DNA from: Tunturiibacter empetritectus
GTDB taxonomy: Bacteria > Acidobacteriota > Terriglobia > Terriglobales > Acidobacteriaceae
Reading direction: 5' to 3'
Length of the DNA: 64,000 nucleotides
NCBI RefSeq assembly: GCF_014201375.1
Contig: NZ_JACHDZ010000008.1
Coordinates: 87,461 to 151,460 of the forward strand
The translations under genes were made by a program, and so were the position numbers. The notes under the pieces are model-generated. The model saw only the letters and a list, made by a program, of their open reading frames with translations. It was not told where the DNA came from and made no database searches. Each line of letters begins with the position of its first letter. The first letter of the stretch is position 1. Shown here in pieces: positions 34,479 through 44,404 of this stretch.

Positions 34479-36278
34479 GTGAATCTAAGTCAGTTCAATA
34501 ACATTTTAAGGCAGGTGTTCGTATTGCCTGTGGTGGCGCTGCTGGTGGTCGCTGGCGCGCTCTACGTTCAGATCCGGGGATCGAACGTCACGGTGAATCT
34601 GATTCAGGAATCTGATGCCAGAATCTCACAGGCGACCCTTCTCTCGAAGTTGATTGTCGACGAGGAGTCGGGTCTGCGCGGATACGAAACCACCGGCGAC
34701 ACAAGGTTTCTGCAGCCGTTTTACGAGGCTGAGTCCCACCTGCAGACCGAGATTCAAACCCTCGACAACATGGCCGGCGCGGATGCGGACCAGAAGCACG
34801 ATATCGCGGATCTTCGGGATGAACACCAGACGTGGCAGGATGCGTTTGCGCTTCCCGTCATTGCGACCGTTCGCGGTGGGGGACAGACCAACGACGTGGA
34901 TCTGAACCTTCACGGCAAGGTGTTGATGGACAACGTTCGCCACGATCTTACCGACATTATTCAGAAGGCTGAGGCCAGCCGTGCTCGGCGCATTGCACTC
35001 TGGCATCGTCAGGTGCATAGCATGCTGCTGGTGTTGCTTGCGCTGGCCCTTGGAATGGGGGTGTTGATAGGCCTCTTTACGCGAGGCCGTCTCCATGCCG
35101 TCTCCGCAGCCTACCGGGGTTCGCTCGACATTCTTAGTCGCCGGGCCGAAGAGCTCTACCAATCCGAGCAGCAACTTCGGACGACACTCGAATCAATCGG
35201 CGACGGTGTGATCACGTGCGACGCCGAAGGCCGCATCCAGATGATGAATCCCGTGGCCAGGGAGTTGACGGGCTGGAGCCAGACCGAGGCGAATGGACGA
35301 CAACTCGAAGAGATCTTCCGCATCGTCAATGAGACGACGCGTGAGCCGGTAGAGACGCCCGTCGCAAAGGTGAGGCGACTGGACAAGATTGTCGGCATGG
35401 CAAACCATCACACGATTCTTCTGCGCAAGGATGGCACTGAACTCGATATCTCCGACAGCGGCGCGCCTATCCACGACAAGGCCGGCCATACGATCGGCAT
35501 CGTTCTTGTCTTTCGCGACATCACGATGGAACGCAAGACCCAGGAAGCTTTGATTGCTAACGAGAAACTGGCGGTTGCGGGTCGTCTCGCCGCAACCATC
35601 GCGCACGAGATTCACAATCCACTCGATTCTGTCTCGAATCTGCTTTATCTCATGCGCAACGGGGCGTCACCGGAGGAGTCTGTTCACTTCATGGATATGG
35701 CTGAGCAGGAGCTGACGCGAGTTACGCAGATCAGCCGCGCCATGCTTGGGCTGTATCGCGAATCGAAGGCTCCCGTGGTCGTCGACCTCAAAGAAATGCT
35801 TGAGGAGATTCTTCTTTTGATGGAAAGACGGCTGAGTGATCTCGGTGTCACGATCACAACCGAGATGCCTGAACCCATCGAAGTCTGCGCCTTTCCCGCG
35901 GAGCTGCGCCAGGTCTTCACGAACCTCATCACCAATGCAGCCGAAGCAGCGGGCGTTAATGGCAAGGTGAAGGTCAGCGTCGCGCCACGGAGCGCAAGCG
36001 TGGAAGCAAATGGCCAGAAGCTGCAGGCCGGAGCAACGGTGACGATCGCCGACAATGGCGAAGGCATTCCAGACGATGTACAGCCACACCTGTTCCAGCC
36101 TTTTTTTACGACCAAAGGAGAAAATGGCACTGGCCTCGGCCTTTGGGTGAGCCGGGGGATCATCAATAAACACGGGGGCACCATCACCGTCGTCAGTGAC
36201 ACGAGCGATGCGTTGCACGGCACCTGGGTGAGCGTCTTCCTTGCGACCAATCCCACCATCAATGCCGGTGGAGACTAA
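34479..36278 (+). CDS. Sensor histidine kinase with CHASE3 and PAS domains
   Basis: A 599-residue membrane kinase. A first transmembrane helix (about 10-30) and a second (about 185-205) flank a CHASE3-like periplasmic helical domain with DEESGLRGYETTGDTRFL. A PAS domain follows (about 235-350; IGDGVITCDAEGRI), then HisKA with IAHEIHNPLDSV, N-box NLITNAAEAA, G1 DNGEGIP and G2 GTGLGLWVS. The GTG start follows GAGAGGA. Co-oriented with the single-domain regulator. The stimulus is unknown. Confidence 0.88.
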   Translation: MNLSQFNNILRQVFVLPVVALLVVAGALYVQIRGSNVTVNLIQESDARISQATLLSKLIVDEESGLRGYETTGDTRFLQPFYEAESHLQTEIQTLDNMAGADADQKHDIADLRDEHQTWQDAFALPVIATVRGGGQTNDVDLNLHGKVLMDNVRHDLTDIIQKAEASRARRIALWHRQVHSMLLVLLALALGMGVLIGLFTRGRLHAVSAAYRGSLDILSRRAEELYQSEQQLRTTLESIGDGVITCDAEGRIQMMNPVARELTGWSQTEANGRQLEEIFRIVNETTREPVETPVAKVRRLDKIVGMANHHTILLRKDGTELDISDSGAPIHDKAGHTIGIVLVFRDITMERKTQEALIANEKLAVAGRLAATIAHEIHNPLDSVSNLLYLMRNGASPEESVHFMDMAEQELTRVTQISRAMLGLYRESKAPVVVDLKEMLEEILLLMERRLSDLGVTITTEMPEPIEVCAFPAELRQVFTNLITNAAEAAGVNGKVKVSVAPRSASVEANGQKLQAGATVTIADNGEGIPDDVQPHLFQPFFTTKGENGTGLGLWVSRGIINKHGGTITVVSDTSDALHGTWVSVFLATNPTINAGGD

Positions 36279-36301
36279 GCTGCGGAAGAAGCGCGTTATC
36301 G

Positions 36302-37348
36302 CTAGAGCGCCCGCAACTCCTCTGAGACAATCGCAGCGGCGTTGGTGCAGGCGACGCGATCGACATCGTAGTGGGTCACGAATCGCACCGAGTGCGTGCC
36401 AACGGCGCTGGCCAAGACTCCTTTCTGCTTCAAGGTCGCAACGAAGCCTACGGCATCACCTCCATTTACCTGATCTTTGGCCCGCAGCTTGAAGATCACA
36501 ATGTTGGTCTGCACCGCATCCAGATCGATCTCCGCCTTACCGGGCACTGCGGCAACAGCGTCCGCCAGGAGGCGAGCATTGTCGTGATCATCCTGCAGCC
36601 GCTTCGGCATTTCATGTAGAGCGATTAGCCCTGCAGCCGCGAGAACTCCCGCCTGTCGCATCCCCCCGCCTAAGGCTTTGCGATAGATTCGCGCTTCTTC
36701 AATCGCTTTCCTGCTGCCGAGCAGCATAGAGCCGACCGGAGCGCCCAATCCCTTCGACAGACAGAACATGACGGTGTCGAATCCGCTCGTCAACTTCGCC
36801 ACACTGAGTCCCAGCGCAGTCGCAGCGTTGAAGACTCTTGCTCCATCGAGATGTACTGGCAGGCCAGTTGCGCGAGCACCTGCCCACACCTCTTCGAGCA
36901 CCGGCAACGGCGTCACCGTACCGCCGGCCATGTTGTGGGTGTTCTCCAGAGTGATGAGGCCGGTCTGAGCCCTGTAATAGATCTTCGCTCCAATCGCAGG
37001 CTTGATGTGGTCCCACGTAAGAATGCCGCGCTCTGCTGCAACCGTCCGCGCCAGGCAGCCGGAGAATGCGGCCATCATCGCCATCTCCCAGTCCAGTACG
37101 TGGGATCGCGCCTCGCAGATGACCTCCTTTCCATGCTGCGTGTGCAGTCGGATCGCAATCTGATTTCCCATCGTCCCCGTGGGCACGAAGATGGAGGCCT
37201 CGCGACCGAAGACCTCTGCGGCCTCCTTCTCGAGACGGTTGAGAGTTGGGTCTTCACTGTAGACATCGTCGCCAACCTCCGCGGAGGCCATTGCCTCGCG
37301 CATGGCTGCAGTGGGGCGGGTCACGGTGTCGCTGCGCAGATCGATCAT
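36302..37348 (-). CDS. Low-specificity L-threonine aldolase
   Basis: A 348-residue PLP enzyme of the beta-eliminating lyase/threonine aldolase family: [12 protein letters not shown] at the start, DVYSEDPT, an [10 protein letters not shown] segment and the PLP lysine in [12 protein letters not shown]. It splits L-threonine or allo-threonine to glycine and acetaldehyde. The start MIDLRSD is the normal family start. The 3' end faces the histidine kinase gene with 23 bases between them; the GC skew of the plus strand changes sign here. Confidence 0.92.
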   Translation of the reverse strand: MIDLRSDTVTRPTAAMREAMASAEVGDDVYSEDPTLNRLEKEAAEVFGREASIFVPTGTMGNQIAIRLHTQHGKEVICEARSHVLDWEMAMMAAFSGCLARTVAAERGILTWDHIKPAIGAKIYYRAQTGLITLENTHNMAGGTVTPLPVLEEVWAGARATGLPVHLDGARVFNAATALGLSVAKLTSGFDTVMFCLSKGLGAPVGSMLLGSRKAIEEARIYRKALGGGMRQAGVLAAAGLIALHEMPKRLQDDHDNARLLADAVAAVPGKAEIDLDAVQTNIVIFKLRAKDQVNGGDAVGFVATLKQKGVLASAVGTHSVRFVTHYDVDRVACTNAAAIVSEELRAL

Positions 37349-37383
37349 GGTCTTCGTTCTCTCCTGTGATGATTGTTCTTTGT

Positions 37384-38610
37384 TTATGCGGCGGTGGGAA
37401 TCAACAGCCGACTGAAGACTTCGTTCGAGACTAATCGTCCCTGTGGGGTCAACCGAATCCTGTCGGAGTCGAGTTCCAGCAGACCTGCATCGCGGACCTC
37501 TATCAACGCAGGCATCGTCTCCCCCAACAAGTCCTCGCCAAACTGTCTCCGCAACTGGTCGAGATCGACCCCTTCATTCAAACGCAAGCCGAGAAAGAGT
37601 GCCTCTTCAAAGGCCTCGCCGCGCCCGACAACATCCACCTCGGCATGGGTCGCGTTTTGTCCGGAGCTAAACATTTGAAACGAATTTGGTTCGGTGGTTT
37701 GCCCAAGATATCGATCAAGATCGCTCGTGTTGGCAAATCTCACCGCCTCTTGACCGGCAAGAAGCATCGAGTGAGCATCGAGCCCAAAGCCGATATAGGG
37801 CTGACGTTGCCAGTACTTCAGATTGTGGCGGGAGCGGTGTCCGGGTCGCGCGAAGTTCGAGATCTCATACTGCTGCACGCCCGCCTCGTGCAGCATGTCG
37901 CACGCCTGCTGATACCACTCCGCAGCCTGATCTTCTTCAGGCACGGCCGCCGCACTGTAACGACTTCCCTGCTTCAGCATCTCTCGGCCAAGCCGCGAGT
38001 CCTCATCCACCTCGAGCAGATAAACGCTTATATGTGGCGCACCACTTGAAATCGCCTGCTCCACCGAGTACTGCCAACTCTGCGCTGTCTGGTGTGGCAG
38101 CCCGGCGATGAGGTCGATGTTGATCTCGCTAAGGCCAGCGGCTCTCACCCTCGCGATCTCTGCATCGCACTGCTGGTGGGTATGCAGCCTCCCCACGGCT
38201 GCTGTCTCCTGGTCAACAAACGATTGAACTCCGAAGCTGATCCGGTTCATTCCCTGCCGTAGCAGTTGGTCGAGTGTTTCATCCGCGAGCTGCCCGGGAG
38301 CGCACTCCAGAGTGATTTCGGCATCACCGTCAAGGTCAAACTCTCCACGCAGATGGTGAAATATCTTCTGAAACTGTTGAGCCGAAAGCAGGCTAGGCGT
38401 TCCCCCGCCGAAGTAGATCGTGTCCACTGCTCTGGGGAGCGAACCTTCGATTCTTTCTGCAGCCTCATGTGCTCCGCGAATCTCTCCACATAGGCGGTCC
38501 ACATAGTGCTGCATCCGCTCCGCGCCGAATACATCGGAAGCAAAGTTGCAGAAGGTGCACTTCGCCTTGCAGAACGGAACCGAGATGTAGACGCCGACAG
38601 GTCCAGCCAT
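37384..38610 (-). CDS. hemW: Radical SAM heme chaperone HemW
   Basis: A 408-residue radical SAM protein. The cluster motif is C-x3-C-x2-C in [12 protein letters not shown]. HemW-type features follow: [27 protein letters not shown] and [12 protein letters not shown], and the C-terminal HemN domain with [20 protein letters not shown]. HemW is related to coproporphyrinogen dehydrogenase but acts as a heme chaperone, and it lacks the extra N-terminal cysteine of HemN. The ATG at 38610 has AGGGAGGGG upstream; a GTG at 38643 would add 11 residues. Confidence 0.9.
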   Translation of the reverse strand: MAGPVGVYISVPFCKAKCTFCNFASDVFGAERMQHYVDRLCGEIRGAHEAAERIEGSLPRAVDTIYFGGGTPSLLSAQQFQKIFHHLRGEFDLDGDAEITLECAPGQLADETLDQLLRQGMNRISFGVQSFVDQETAAVGRLHTHQQCDAEIARVRAAGLSEINIDLIAGLPHQTAQSWQYSVEQAISSGAPHISVYLLEVDEDSRLGREMLKQGSRYSAAAVPEEDQAAEWYQQACDMLHEAGVQQYEISNFARPGHRSRHNLKYWQRQPYIGFGLDAHSMLLAGQEAVRFANTSDLDRYLGQTTEPNSFQMFSSGQNATHAEVDVVGRGEAFEEALFLGLRLNEGVDLDQLRRQFGEDLLGETMPALIEVRDAGLLELDSDRIRLTPQGRLVSNEVFSRLLIPTAA

Positions 38611-38711
38611 TCGTCTGAAATACCCCTCCCTCAATTGTTTCACGGCCTGTCGTTTCTCGCGGACGTAACTAAACCATTGACGGCGACTCTAACGACGCAG
38701 AGGTCAGTCCT

Positions 38712-39491
38712 ATGCTGCAGATTCGCTCCTTCTTCACTTACGTCCTTTCGCTCCTCTTCCTTGCGCTGCCGGTCTCCGCACACTCACAATCTGCTTCGTC
38801 GAACCGCACGCCGGTGCTGGTGGAACTCTTCACTTCGGAGGGTTGTTCCAGCTGCCCTCCCGCGGATGCTCTGCTGGCCAGGCTTGACCAAGATCAGCCC
38901 ATTCAGAACGCAGAGATCATCGTCCTCGGGGAGCATGTCGACTACTGGGATAACCTAGGCTGGCACGACCGTTTCTCCTCGCACCAGTACACCGAGCGCC
39001 AGAGCCAGTACAGTGCCCGCCTGGGCGTTGATGGCGTCTACACTCCGCAGATGATCGTAGACGGAACGGACCAGTTCGTCGGTAACGACTCCACTCACGC
39101 GCGCCGGTCGATCACAAGCGCTGCACAGAAGGCCAAGCTGAACCTGTCGTTGTCCCGTCCAGTGGTGGACGCCCGAAAGATTTCAGCCTCCGTCTCGTTG
39201 CCAGCGTCGTCGTCTTCGTCGCACGGGGAACTCTACGCTGCTCTGGTCGACCCGACCGACGTTACCGACGTTCGCAACGGTGAAAATGGTGGCCGCAGGC
39301 TACTGCACGTCGGTGTTGTGCGGAACCTGCAACGCATCGGCTCTTTGAAAGACCTAGGCGCCGGCCCACTTAACTTCAGCCTCAACGCTCCCGGAGATGC
39401 GAATCTGGTCAACATACGTGTGGTGGTCTTCGCCCAGCAGAACAACCAGGGCAATGTTCTGGGCGCAGTGGTGACCGACGTAAAACGCTAG
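38712..39491 (+). CDS. DUF1223 secreted thioredoxin-like protein
   Basis: A 259-residue protein with a signal peptide (to about 26) and a DUF1223 domain: LVELFTSEGCSSCPPADALL, with a C-x2-C dithiol, then HVDYWDNLGW, RQSQYSARLGVDGVYTPQMIVDG. The fold is thioredoxin-like and probably periplasmic; its role is not established. Divergent to hemW across about 100 bases. Confidence 0.9.
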   Translation: MLQIRSFFTYVLSLLFLALPVSAHSQSASSNRTPVLVELFTSEGCSSCPPADALLARLDQDQPIQNAEIIVLGEHVDYWDNLGWHDRFSSHQYTERQSQYSARLGVDGVYTPQMIVDGTDQFVGNDSTHARRSITSAAQKAKLNLSLSRPVVDARKISASVSLPASSSSSHGELYAALVDPTDVTDVRNGENGGRRLLHVGVVRNLQRIGSLKDLGAGPLNFSLNAPGDANLVNIRVVVFAQQNNQGNVLGAVVTDVKR

Positions 39492-39549
39492 TGGAACTGC
39501 ACTTCCCGAATCTCCCGTCGCCCTTAAGCATCTAGAATAGAGACTGCAA

Positions 39550-41586
39550 ATGGCCGACGACCGAAAACCGAAGGATCCGAAGGAACAGCCCGCGAAAAAG
39601 CCGCCGCAGGACGATGAGGTCGCGGGCAAAGCCTATGACGCGCGCCTCATGCGTCGCCTTCTGACTTATCTGAAGCCCTACAAGCTACAGACCGGTCTGT
39701 CCGCACTCACCATCTTCTTCAAGGCTTCGACCGACGTCATGGGGCCATATCTGGTCAAGGTCGCGGTCGACACCTATATGACCGACACGCAGCCGGCAAA
39801 GCTCTCCTGGCTTGCGCGTCATCTCAGCTCGCGCCCCATGACCGGCATCACGCAGATCGGTTGTCTTTATCTCGGTGCGCTGCTTCTCACTTATGTGCTG
39901 GAGTTCGCGCAGACTTACATGATGCAGTGGACTGGCCAGAAGATTATGTTCGACCTTCGCAGCCAGATCTTCCGTCACCTGCAGCGCATGCAGCCCTCTT
40001 TCTTCGATCACAACCCTGTCGGCAAGCTCGTCACCCGTGTGACCTCGGACGTAGATGCGCTCAACGAGATGTTCACCTCCGGGGTGCTTGCCATCTTCGA
40101 GGATATCTTCGTACTCCTCTTCATCGTTCTGATCATGCTGCGGATGAGCTGGCCTCTGGCTCTTCTGGCGCTCTCGGTCATCCCGGCGATTCTCTACGTC
40201 ACCAAGATCTTTCGGCGGCACGTTCGCGACAGCTACCGCCGCCAGCGCGCCGCAACAGCTCGCATCAACTCCTTTACACAGGAGTACGTCTCGGGCATGT
40301 CCATCGTGCAGCTCTTTAACCGCGAGCGCCGGGCCTTCAACGACTACTCCTCCGTCAATGCCGAGAACAAGCAAGCGTGGACCGACGCCATTTTCGCGTA
40401 CGCTGTTTACTACCCGGTGGTTGAGTTCCTCAGCTCTACGGCGATCGCGCTGGTGATCTGGCGTGGCGGCATCTCCGCGCTCCACTATCTTCAGGCGACG
40501 CAACTGCACGAACTGCAGCCGCTTCTGCACGCGCTGCCGAAGGCTGGCAGCGTCGTGACCGTTGGCATTCTGATCGCCTTCATCCAGTATGCGCAGCGCT
40601 TCTTCCGACCCATTCAGGATCTCAGCGAAAAGTACAACATCCTGCAAGCGGCCATGGCAGCCAGCGAACGCGTCTTCAACCTGCTGGATACCCAGCCGAC
40701 TATCGTCTCGCCAGCCGCCCCGATCGTTGGAGATGACTCTGGCCGCGTCGAGTTCCGTAACGTCTGGTTTACCTATCAAAAACTCGATGAAGCACAACAC
40801 GCACGTATAGCCTCGGCAACCGAAGAAGAACTCAACACCTTTGCAGATATTGAATGGATTCTTCGCGGCGTCAGCTTCACCGTCGAACCCGACGAAACCG
40901 CCGCTATCGTCGGACATACTGGTGCCGGAAAGACCACCATCACCGGGCTGATGATGCGCTTCTATGACATTCAACGCGGCAGCATCCTGGTCGATGGCGT
41001 CGACGTCCGCGAGCAGGATCTGAAGAAGCTGCGCCAGCGTTTTGGCGTTGTCCTGCAGGACCCATTCCTCTTTACTGGCACCATCGCCGATAACATTCGC
41101 CTTGGCTCTAAATGGATTACCGACGAGCGGCTTGAACTGGCTGCGGACGAGGTCAATGTAGGGGACTTCATCCGTTCGCTCCCGCTGCAATTCGCCGAAC
41201 CGGTCCGCGAACGTGGCGCCACTCTTTCCACAGGCCAGAAGCAGCTCATCAGCTTCGCCCGTGCACTCGCCCACGATCCCGGTATTCTCATCCTCGACGA
41301 AGCCACCTCCTCGGTCGACACCGATACCGAGCTTCGCGTCCGCCTCGCACTCTCCCGCATGATCACCGGGCGCACCTCGATCCTTATAGCGCACCGTCTC
41401 TCCACAATTCAACGCGCCGATACTATCTTGGTGATGCACAAAGGTCAGCTTCGCGAACGCGGCACCCACCAGCAGTTGCTCACCGAACGCGGGCTTTACT
41501 GGAAGCTTTACCAACTGCAGTACCGCGACCAGGAGCTCGGCACGGGCAGCGACTCGATCCCCCTGGAACCACTCAGCGCCGACTAA
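39550..41586 (+). CDS. ABC exporter, fused membrane and ATPase domains (YheH-like)
   Basis: A 678-residue half transporter with a Lys/Pro-rich leader, six transmembrane helices (about 35-340) and an ATPase domain with Walker A GHTGAGKTT, signature LSTGQKQLIS, Walker B ILILDEATSSVD and H-loop ILIAHRLST. The variant LSTGQ signature is common in YheH-type subunits. An insertion of about 25 residues (about 415-440) precedes Walker A. Its stop overlaps that of the convergent alpha/beta hydrolase gene by four bases. Substrate unknown. Confidence 0.9.
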   Translation: MADDRKPKDPKEQPAKKPPQDDEVAGKAYDARLMRRLLTYLKPYKLQTGLSALTIFFKASTDVMGPYLVKVAVDTYMTDTQPAKLSWLARHLSSRPMTGITQIGCLYLGALLLTYVLEFAQTYMMQWTGQKIMFDLRSQIFRHLQRMQPSFFDHNPVGKLVTRVTSDVDALNEMFTSGVLAIFEDIFVLLFIVLIMLRMSWPLALLALSVIPAILYVTKIFRRHVRDSYRRQRAATARINSFTQEYVSGMSIVQLFNRERRAFNDYSSVNAENKQAWTDAIFAYAVYYPVVEFLSSTAIALVIWRGGISALHYLQATQLHELQPLLHALPKAGSVVTVGILIAFIQYAQRFFRPIQDLSEKYNILQAAMAASERVFNLLDTQPTIVSPAAPIVGDDSGRVEFRNVWFTYQKLDEAQHARIASATEEELNTFADIEWILRGVSFTVEPDETAAIVGHTGAGKTTITGLMMRFYDIQRGSILVDGVDVREQDLKKLRQRFGVVLQDPFLFTGTIADNIRLGSKWITDERLELAADEVNVGDFIRSLPLQFAEPVRERGATLSTGQKQLISFARALAHDPGILILDEATSSVDTDTELRVRLALSRMITGRTSILIAHRLSTIQRADTILVMHKGQLRERGTHQQLLTERGLYWKLYQLQYRDQELGTGSDSIPLEPLSAD

Positions 41587-42392
41587 TCTCCGGTCGGCAA
41601 CTGCTCCGCTGCGACCCTTGAAGAGGTTCGCGCAGCCCACTCAACGATAGGACGCCAGTATGCCTCTGTCGGAAAGTAGACCGGCCCATCGTGTGCGAAT
41701 CCGGAGACGATGATCAGCTCTCCTTTCAACCCACAAGCCTCATGGACTCGCTTCGCCATGGCTACAGGAAACAGTTGATCTCCATCAGTGTGTACGACCA
41801 GGACCGGAGTTGTTATTTCCTTCAGCCGACGAAGATTGTGCCAGACATCCGGCATAGCATGCGTCATCCAACGGCGAAACCCCATCGCGAGTGCCGCTTC
41901 GCGAAGCGTGGGATACCCCTGGCAAAGAATCACACCTTCAACCTGGATTGTCGGTGTGACAGCTAAGACCACCCCTGAACCAAGAGAAAAGCCCAGCAGA
42001 AAAATACATCCGTGCCCGCGATCCTTCAACAACCGATAGGCCGCTATCGCATCTTCTTCGCAATGGGTCACGCTCACTCTTCCGGAACTCGCGCCATATC
42101 CGGAGTAGTTGAACACGAGCGATGAGACTCCCATTGCCTTCAAAAGCTCCTGAACGCCACTCCAGTACTCAACCTGCTCACCGATTCCGTGGCAGATCAG
42201 AAACACCGGTGCGTCATTGCTCGCTCGAACATATACGGCAGACAGTTCCCTGCCACCGCTTCGGATAGTCAGACGCTGCTGGTCGAAAGCGAACGCACCG
42301 AGCAAACGTTTCATCGAGCCATTCAGGCGATCTCTTCGAAGAAACACCCGGCCGACGATATCCAGCCCAAAAGAAAGAATTCGGTCTCTCAT
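41583..42392 (-). CDS. Alpha/beta hydrolase
   Basis: A 269-residue alpha/beta hydrolase. The oxyanion/HG motif is FLICHGIGE, the nucleophile is Ser in GFSLGSG, the acid Asp in HTDGDQLFP and the His in GFAHDGPVYF. Related to the COG1073/BAAT-like esterase-type hydrolases. No signal peptide. Its ATG overlaps the stop of the YdeI-like gene (ATGA), so the two are coupled. Substrate unknown. Confidence 0.85.
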   Translation of the reverse strand: MRDRILSFGLDIVGRVFLRRDRLNGSMKRLLGAFAFDQQRLTIRSGGRELSAVYVRASNDAPVFLICHGIGEQVEYWSGVQELLKAMGVSSLVFNYSGYGASSGRVSVTHCEEDAIAAYRLLKDRGHGCIFLLGFSLGSGVVLAVTPTIQVEGVILCQGYPTLREAALAMGFRRWMTHAMPDVWHNLRRLKEITTPVLVVHTDGDQLFPVAMAKRVHEACGLKGELIIVSGFAHDGPVYFPTEAYWRPIVEWAARTSSRVAAEQLPTGD

Positions 42393-43057
42393 CTTTTTGC
42401 CGCCTTCAGGCAGTCTTCCACCAACTTCTTCACTCGTCTCTCCCGCGCCTCAGGGCTTTGATAATAAAAGATCGCGAGCAGACTGTTCCTCCTCTGCGTC
42501 TCCGTCAGTAACTCCCACCCTCTGCGCGCTACCGGCACCCGGTTAAAGGCAACTTCCAACACCGGCGGCAGCACCTTCTCTCCTTCCATGGTCAGCAACA
42601 TCCGTTCGGCCATCTGCTCCGCCCGCCTCTTCCGAGCCTCTGGACTCTTCACCGCGCCCAACCACTTGCCCACCTCACGCTGCATCGACTCGCTCTGCTC
42701 TCCGTACCATCTGGCGAGCCTCTTCTCCCGCTTTAGCAGCCTTTCAAACTCGGGCGTTACGACCGCCTCGCGCTCCTCCAGGTCAGGCTCAATCTGGAGG
42801 TCGACCATCGCTCCGACTTTTGCCTCGGCTGCCCGCTGCATCTTCTTGTTTATCAGAACGAAGTGGCCGCCCCGTACGGCATCGCCGAATAGCGAAGTGC
42901 GAAAGACCTCGCCCCCTATTTCGACCTTCACCCGGAGACGAACCATGTTCTTCAAGGTTTTATCAACCTCGAACGGAAGCCGAACGATGACCCAACCTAG
43001 TCCGTTGTTGGCCGGCTCGAGTACTGCGCGAATCTTTTTAACTGCACTTAAAGCCAT
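42389..43057 (-). CDS. YdeI/DUF1905-type protein
   Basis: A 222-residue protein. The N-terminal DUF1905-like beta part (about 5-95) has GLGWVIVRLPFEVDK and GGHFVLINKKMQRA. The C-terminal YdeI/OmpD-associated helical part has REVGKWLGAVKSPEARKRRAEQ and FYYQSPEARERRVKKLVE. Function unknown; family members are annotated from E. coli YdeI. I placed the start at the ATG at 43057; the longer open frame to 43645 is antisense to lpxB. Coupled to the hydrolase gene downstream, divergent to lpxB. Confidence 0.82.
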   Translation of the reverse strand: MALSAVKKIRAVLEPANNGLGWVIVRLPFEVDKTLKNMVRLRVKVEIGGEVFRTSLFGDAVRGGHFVLINKKMQRAAEAKVGAMVDLQIEPDLEEREAVVTPEFERLLKREKRLARWYGEQSESMQREVGKWLGAVKSPEARKRRAEQMAERMLLTMEGEKVLPPVLEVAFNRVPVARRGWELLTETQRRNSLLAIFYYQSPEARERRVKKLVEDCLKAAKR

Positions 43058-43075
43058 GCAATCTCCAGGATAAAA

Positions 43076-44359
43076 ATCTACACTGTATCCATTGTTACGA
43101 GTTCCAACCCGCGGATCTTTCTCTCGGCAGGCGAAGCCAGCGGCGACCACTATGGCGCCCAGATCCTGTCCGAACTTCGCAGCCGCCGACCAGGCCTCAC
43201 CAGCTTTGGTCTCGGAGGCAAGGAGCTGGAAGAGGCCGGCCTTGAGCGCATCGTCCGCGCCGAGGATGTCGCCCATATGGGCATCACCGAGGTCATCCGG
43301 CACATTCCTTACATTTATGGGGAGTACCGCCGCCTCGTGGCCGCCATCAAAAAACGCCGCCCCGACGTCGCCATCCTGATCGACTTTCCCGATGTCAACC
43401 TCCGCCTTGCGCGCGAACTGAAAAAACTGGGCGTTCCAGTCATCTACTTCGTAAGCCCGCAACTCTGGGCCTGGAAGCGCCGCCGCCTCCGTTGGGTCCA
43501 GAAGCGCGTGGATCGCATGATGGTCATCTTTCCGTTTGAAGAGAAGTTCTACCGAGCCCGAGGAGTCGATGCCGTATTTGTCGGTCATCCCCTGGCTGAA
43601 CTTCCCAGGCCGACGGTCTCTCGCGGAGAATACGCCGCAGCCCATGGTCTCGACCCGGCCAAGCAGTGGATCGCGCTCTTACCCGGTAGTCGCTGGAAAG
43701 AGATCACCGCCAACGTAGAGGCAATGATCGAGTTGGCTCACCAACTCTCTTCCGGGTTCGAGTTCTTATTGCCCGTAGCCGCCACGATTGATCGCCAAAA
43801 GCTGGAGGCCTATATCGCCGGCCCAGACGAATGGTGGCCCGCGAAGCCTGAGTCCGACCTGAAACGCCTGCATCTCCATCTCGTGCCGGACGCTCGCGAC
43901 GCTCTCTACCACGCCCGCGCCAGCGTCGTCGCCAGCGGCACAGCCACGGTCCAGGCGGCGGTCATTGGAAACCCCTTTGTCGTTGTCTATCGGGTCTCCC
44001 CCGTCACCTTTCGGCTGGCAAAACGCCTCGTCCATTACCCTCCTGAGATTTGGCCGCCCGCCCAGACCGATGCCGACGGCAACCTTCCGATCGCCATGGT
44101 CAACCTAATCGGCCGCCGCCGCATCGTGCCGGAGCTGCTGCAAGACCGATTCACCGCCAAAGACTTGGCGGACGCGCTGGCTCCTCTGCTCGCCGACACC
44201 CCCCAGCGCCAGCAGATGATCGCCGACCTCGCAGAAATCCGCGATATCCTGCGTCCAGACTTGAATTCAGGCTCGATACAGGGGGTTTGCGATGGGGTCG
44301 AAGAACTGCTGTCTCGAAGTACTCCCGCAGGTGGCCTAAACGTAACGGCAAGCGTCTAA
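43076..44359 (+). CDS. lpxB: Lipid-A-disaccharide synthase LpxB (non-canonical start)
   Basis: LpxB joins UDP-2,3-diacylglucosamine and lipid X in lipid A synthesis. The first ATG in frame (43277) would give 360 residues and cut off the family's N-terminal substrate site. The same frame continues upstream as RIFLSAGEASGD-HYGAQILSELRSRRPG (43112 onward), the normal LpxB N-terminus, so the real start is upstream. Between the in-frame TAA at 43049 and this motif there is no ATG, GTG or TTG. I set the start provisionally at ATC 43076 (AGGA five bases upstream); ATT at 43091 is an alternative, and a base error or frameshift is possible. Later motifs DFPDVNLRLARELKKLG, FVSPQLWAWKRRR and LLPGSRWKEI are intact. 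Divergent to the YdeI-like gene. Confidence 0.85.
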   Translation: MYTVSIVTSSNPRIFLSAGEASGDHYGAQILSELRSRRPGLTSFGLGGKELEEAGLERIVRAEDVAHMGITEVIRHIPYIYGEYRRLVAAIKKRRPDVAILIDFPDVNLRLARELKKLGVPVIYFVSPQLWAWKRRRLRWVQKRVDRMMVIFPFEEKFYRARGVDAVFVGHPLAELPRPTVSRGEYAAAHGLDPAKQWIALLPGSRWKEITANVEAMIELAHQLSSGFEFLLPVAATIDRQKLEAYIAGPDEWWPAKPESDLKRLHLHLVPDARDALYHARASVVASGTATVQAAVIGNPFVVVYRVSPVTFRLAKRLVHYPPEIWPPAQTDADGNLPIAMVNLIGRRRIVPELLQDRFTAKDLADALAPLLADTPQRQQMIADLAEIRDILRPDLNSGSIQGVCDGVEELLSRSTPAGGLNVTASV

Positions 44360-44404
44360 CCAACCGACCGCTGTACCATGATGTTTTGAGGAATCTTAGC
44401 TCGC

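Noticed and set aside
36279..36301. A dif-like XerCD site at the GC-skew change
   Set aside because: The 23-nt gap and the neighbouring sequence do not show the 11-6-11 arm pattern or a TTATGTTAA-like right arm.
39685..41640. A 651-codon minus-strand open frame opposite the YheH-like ABC exporter
   Set aside because: Antisense to a complete ABC transporter; the product has no recognisable motif and the composition of a shadow frame.
43058..43645. Upstream extension of the YdeI-like gene through the start of lpxB
   Set aside because: The extension is antisense to conserved LpxB sequence; YdeI/DUF1905 homology begins at the ATG at 43057.
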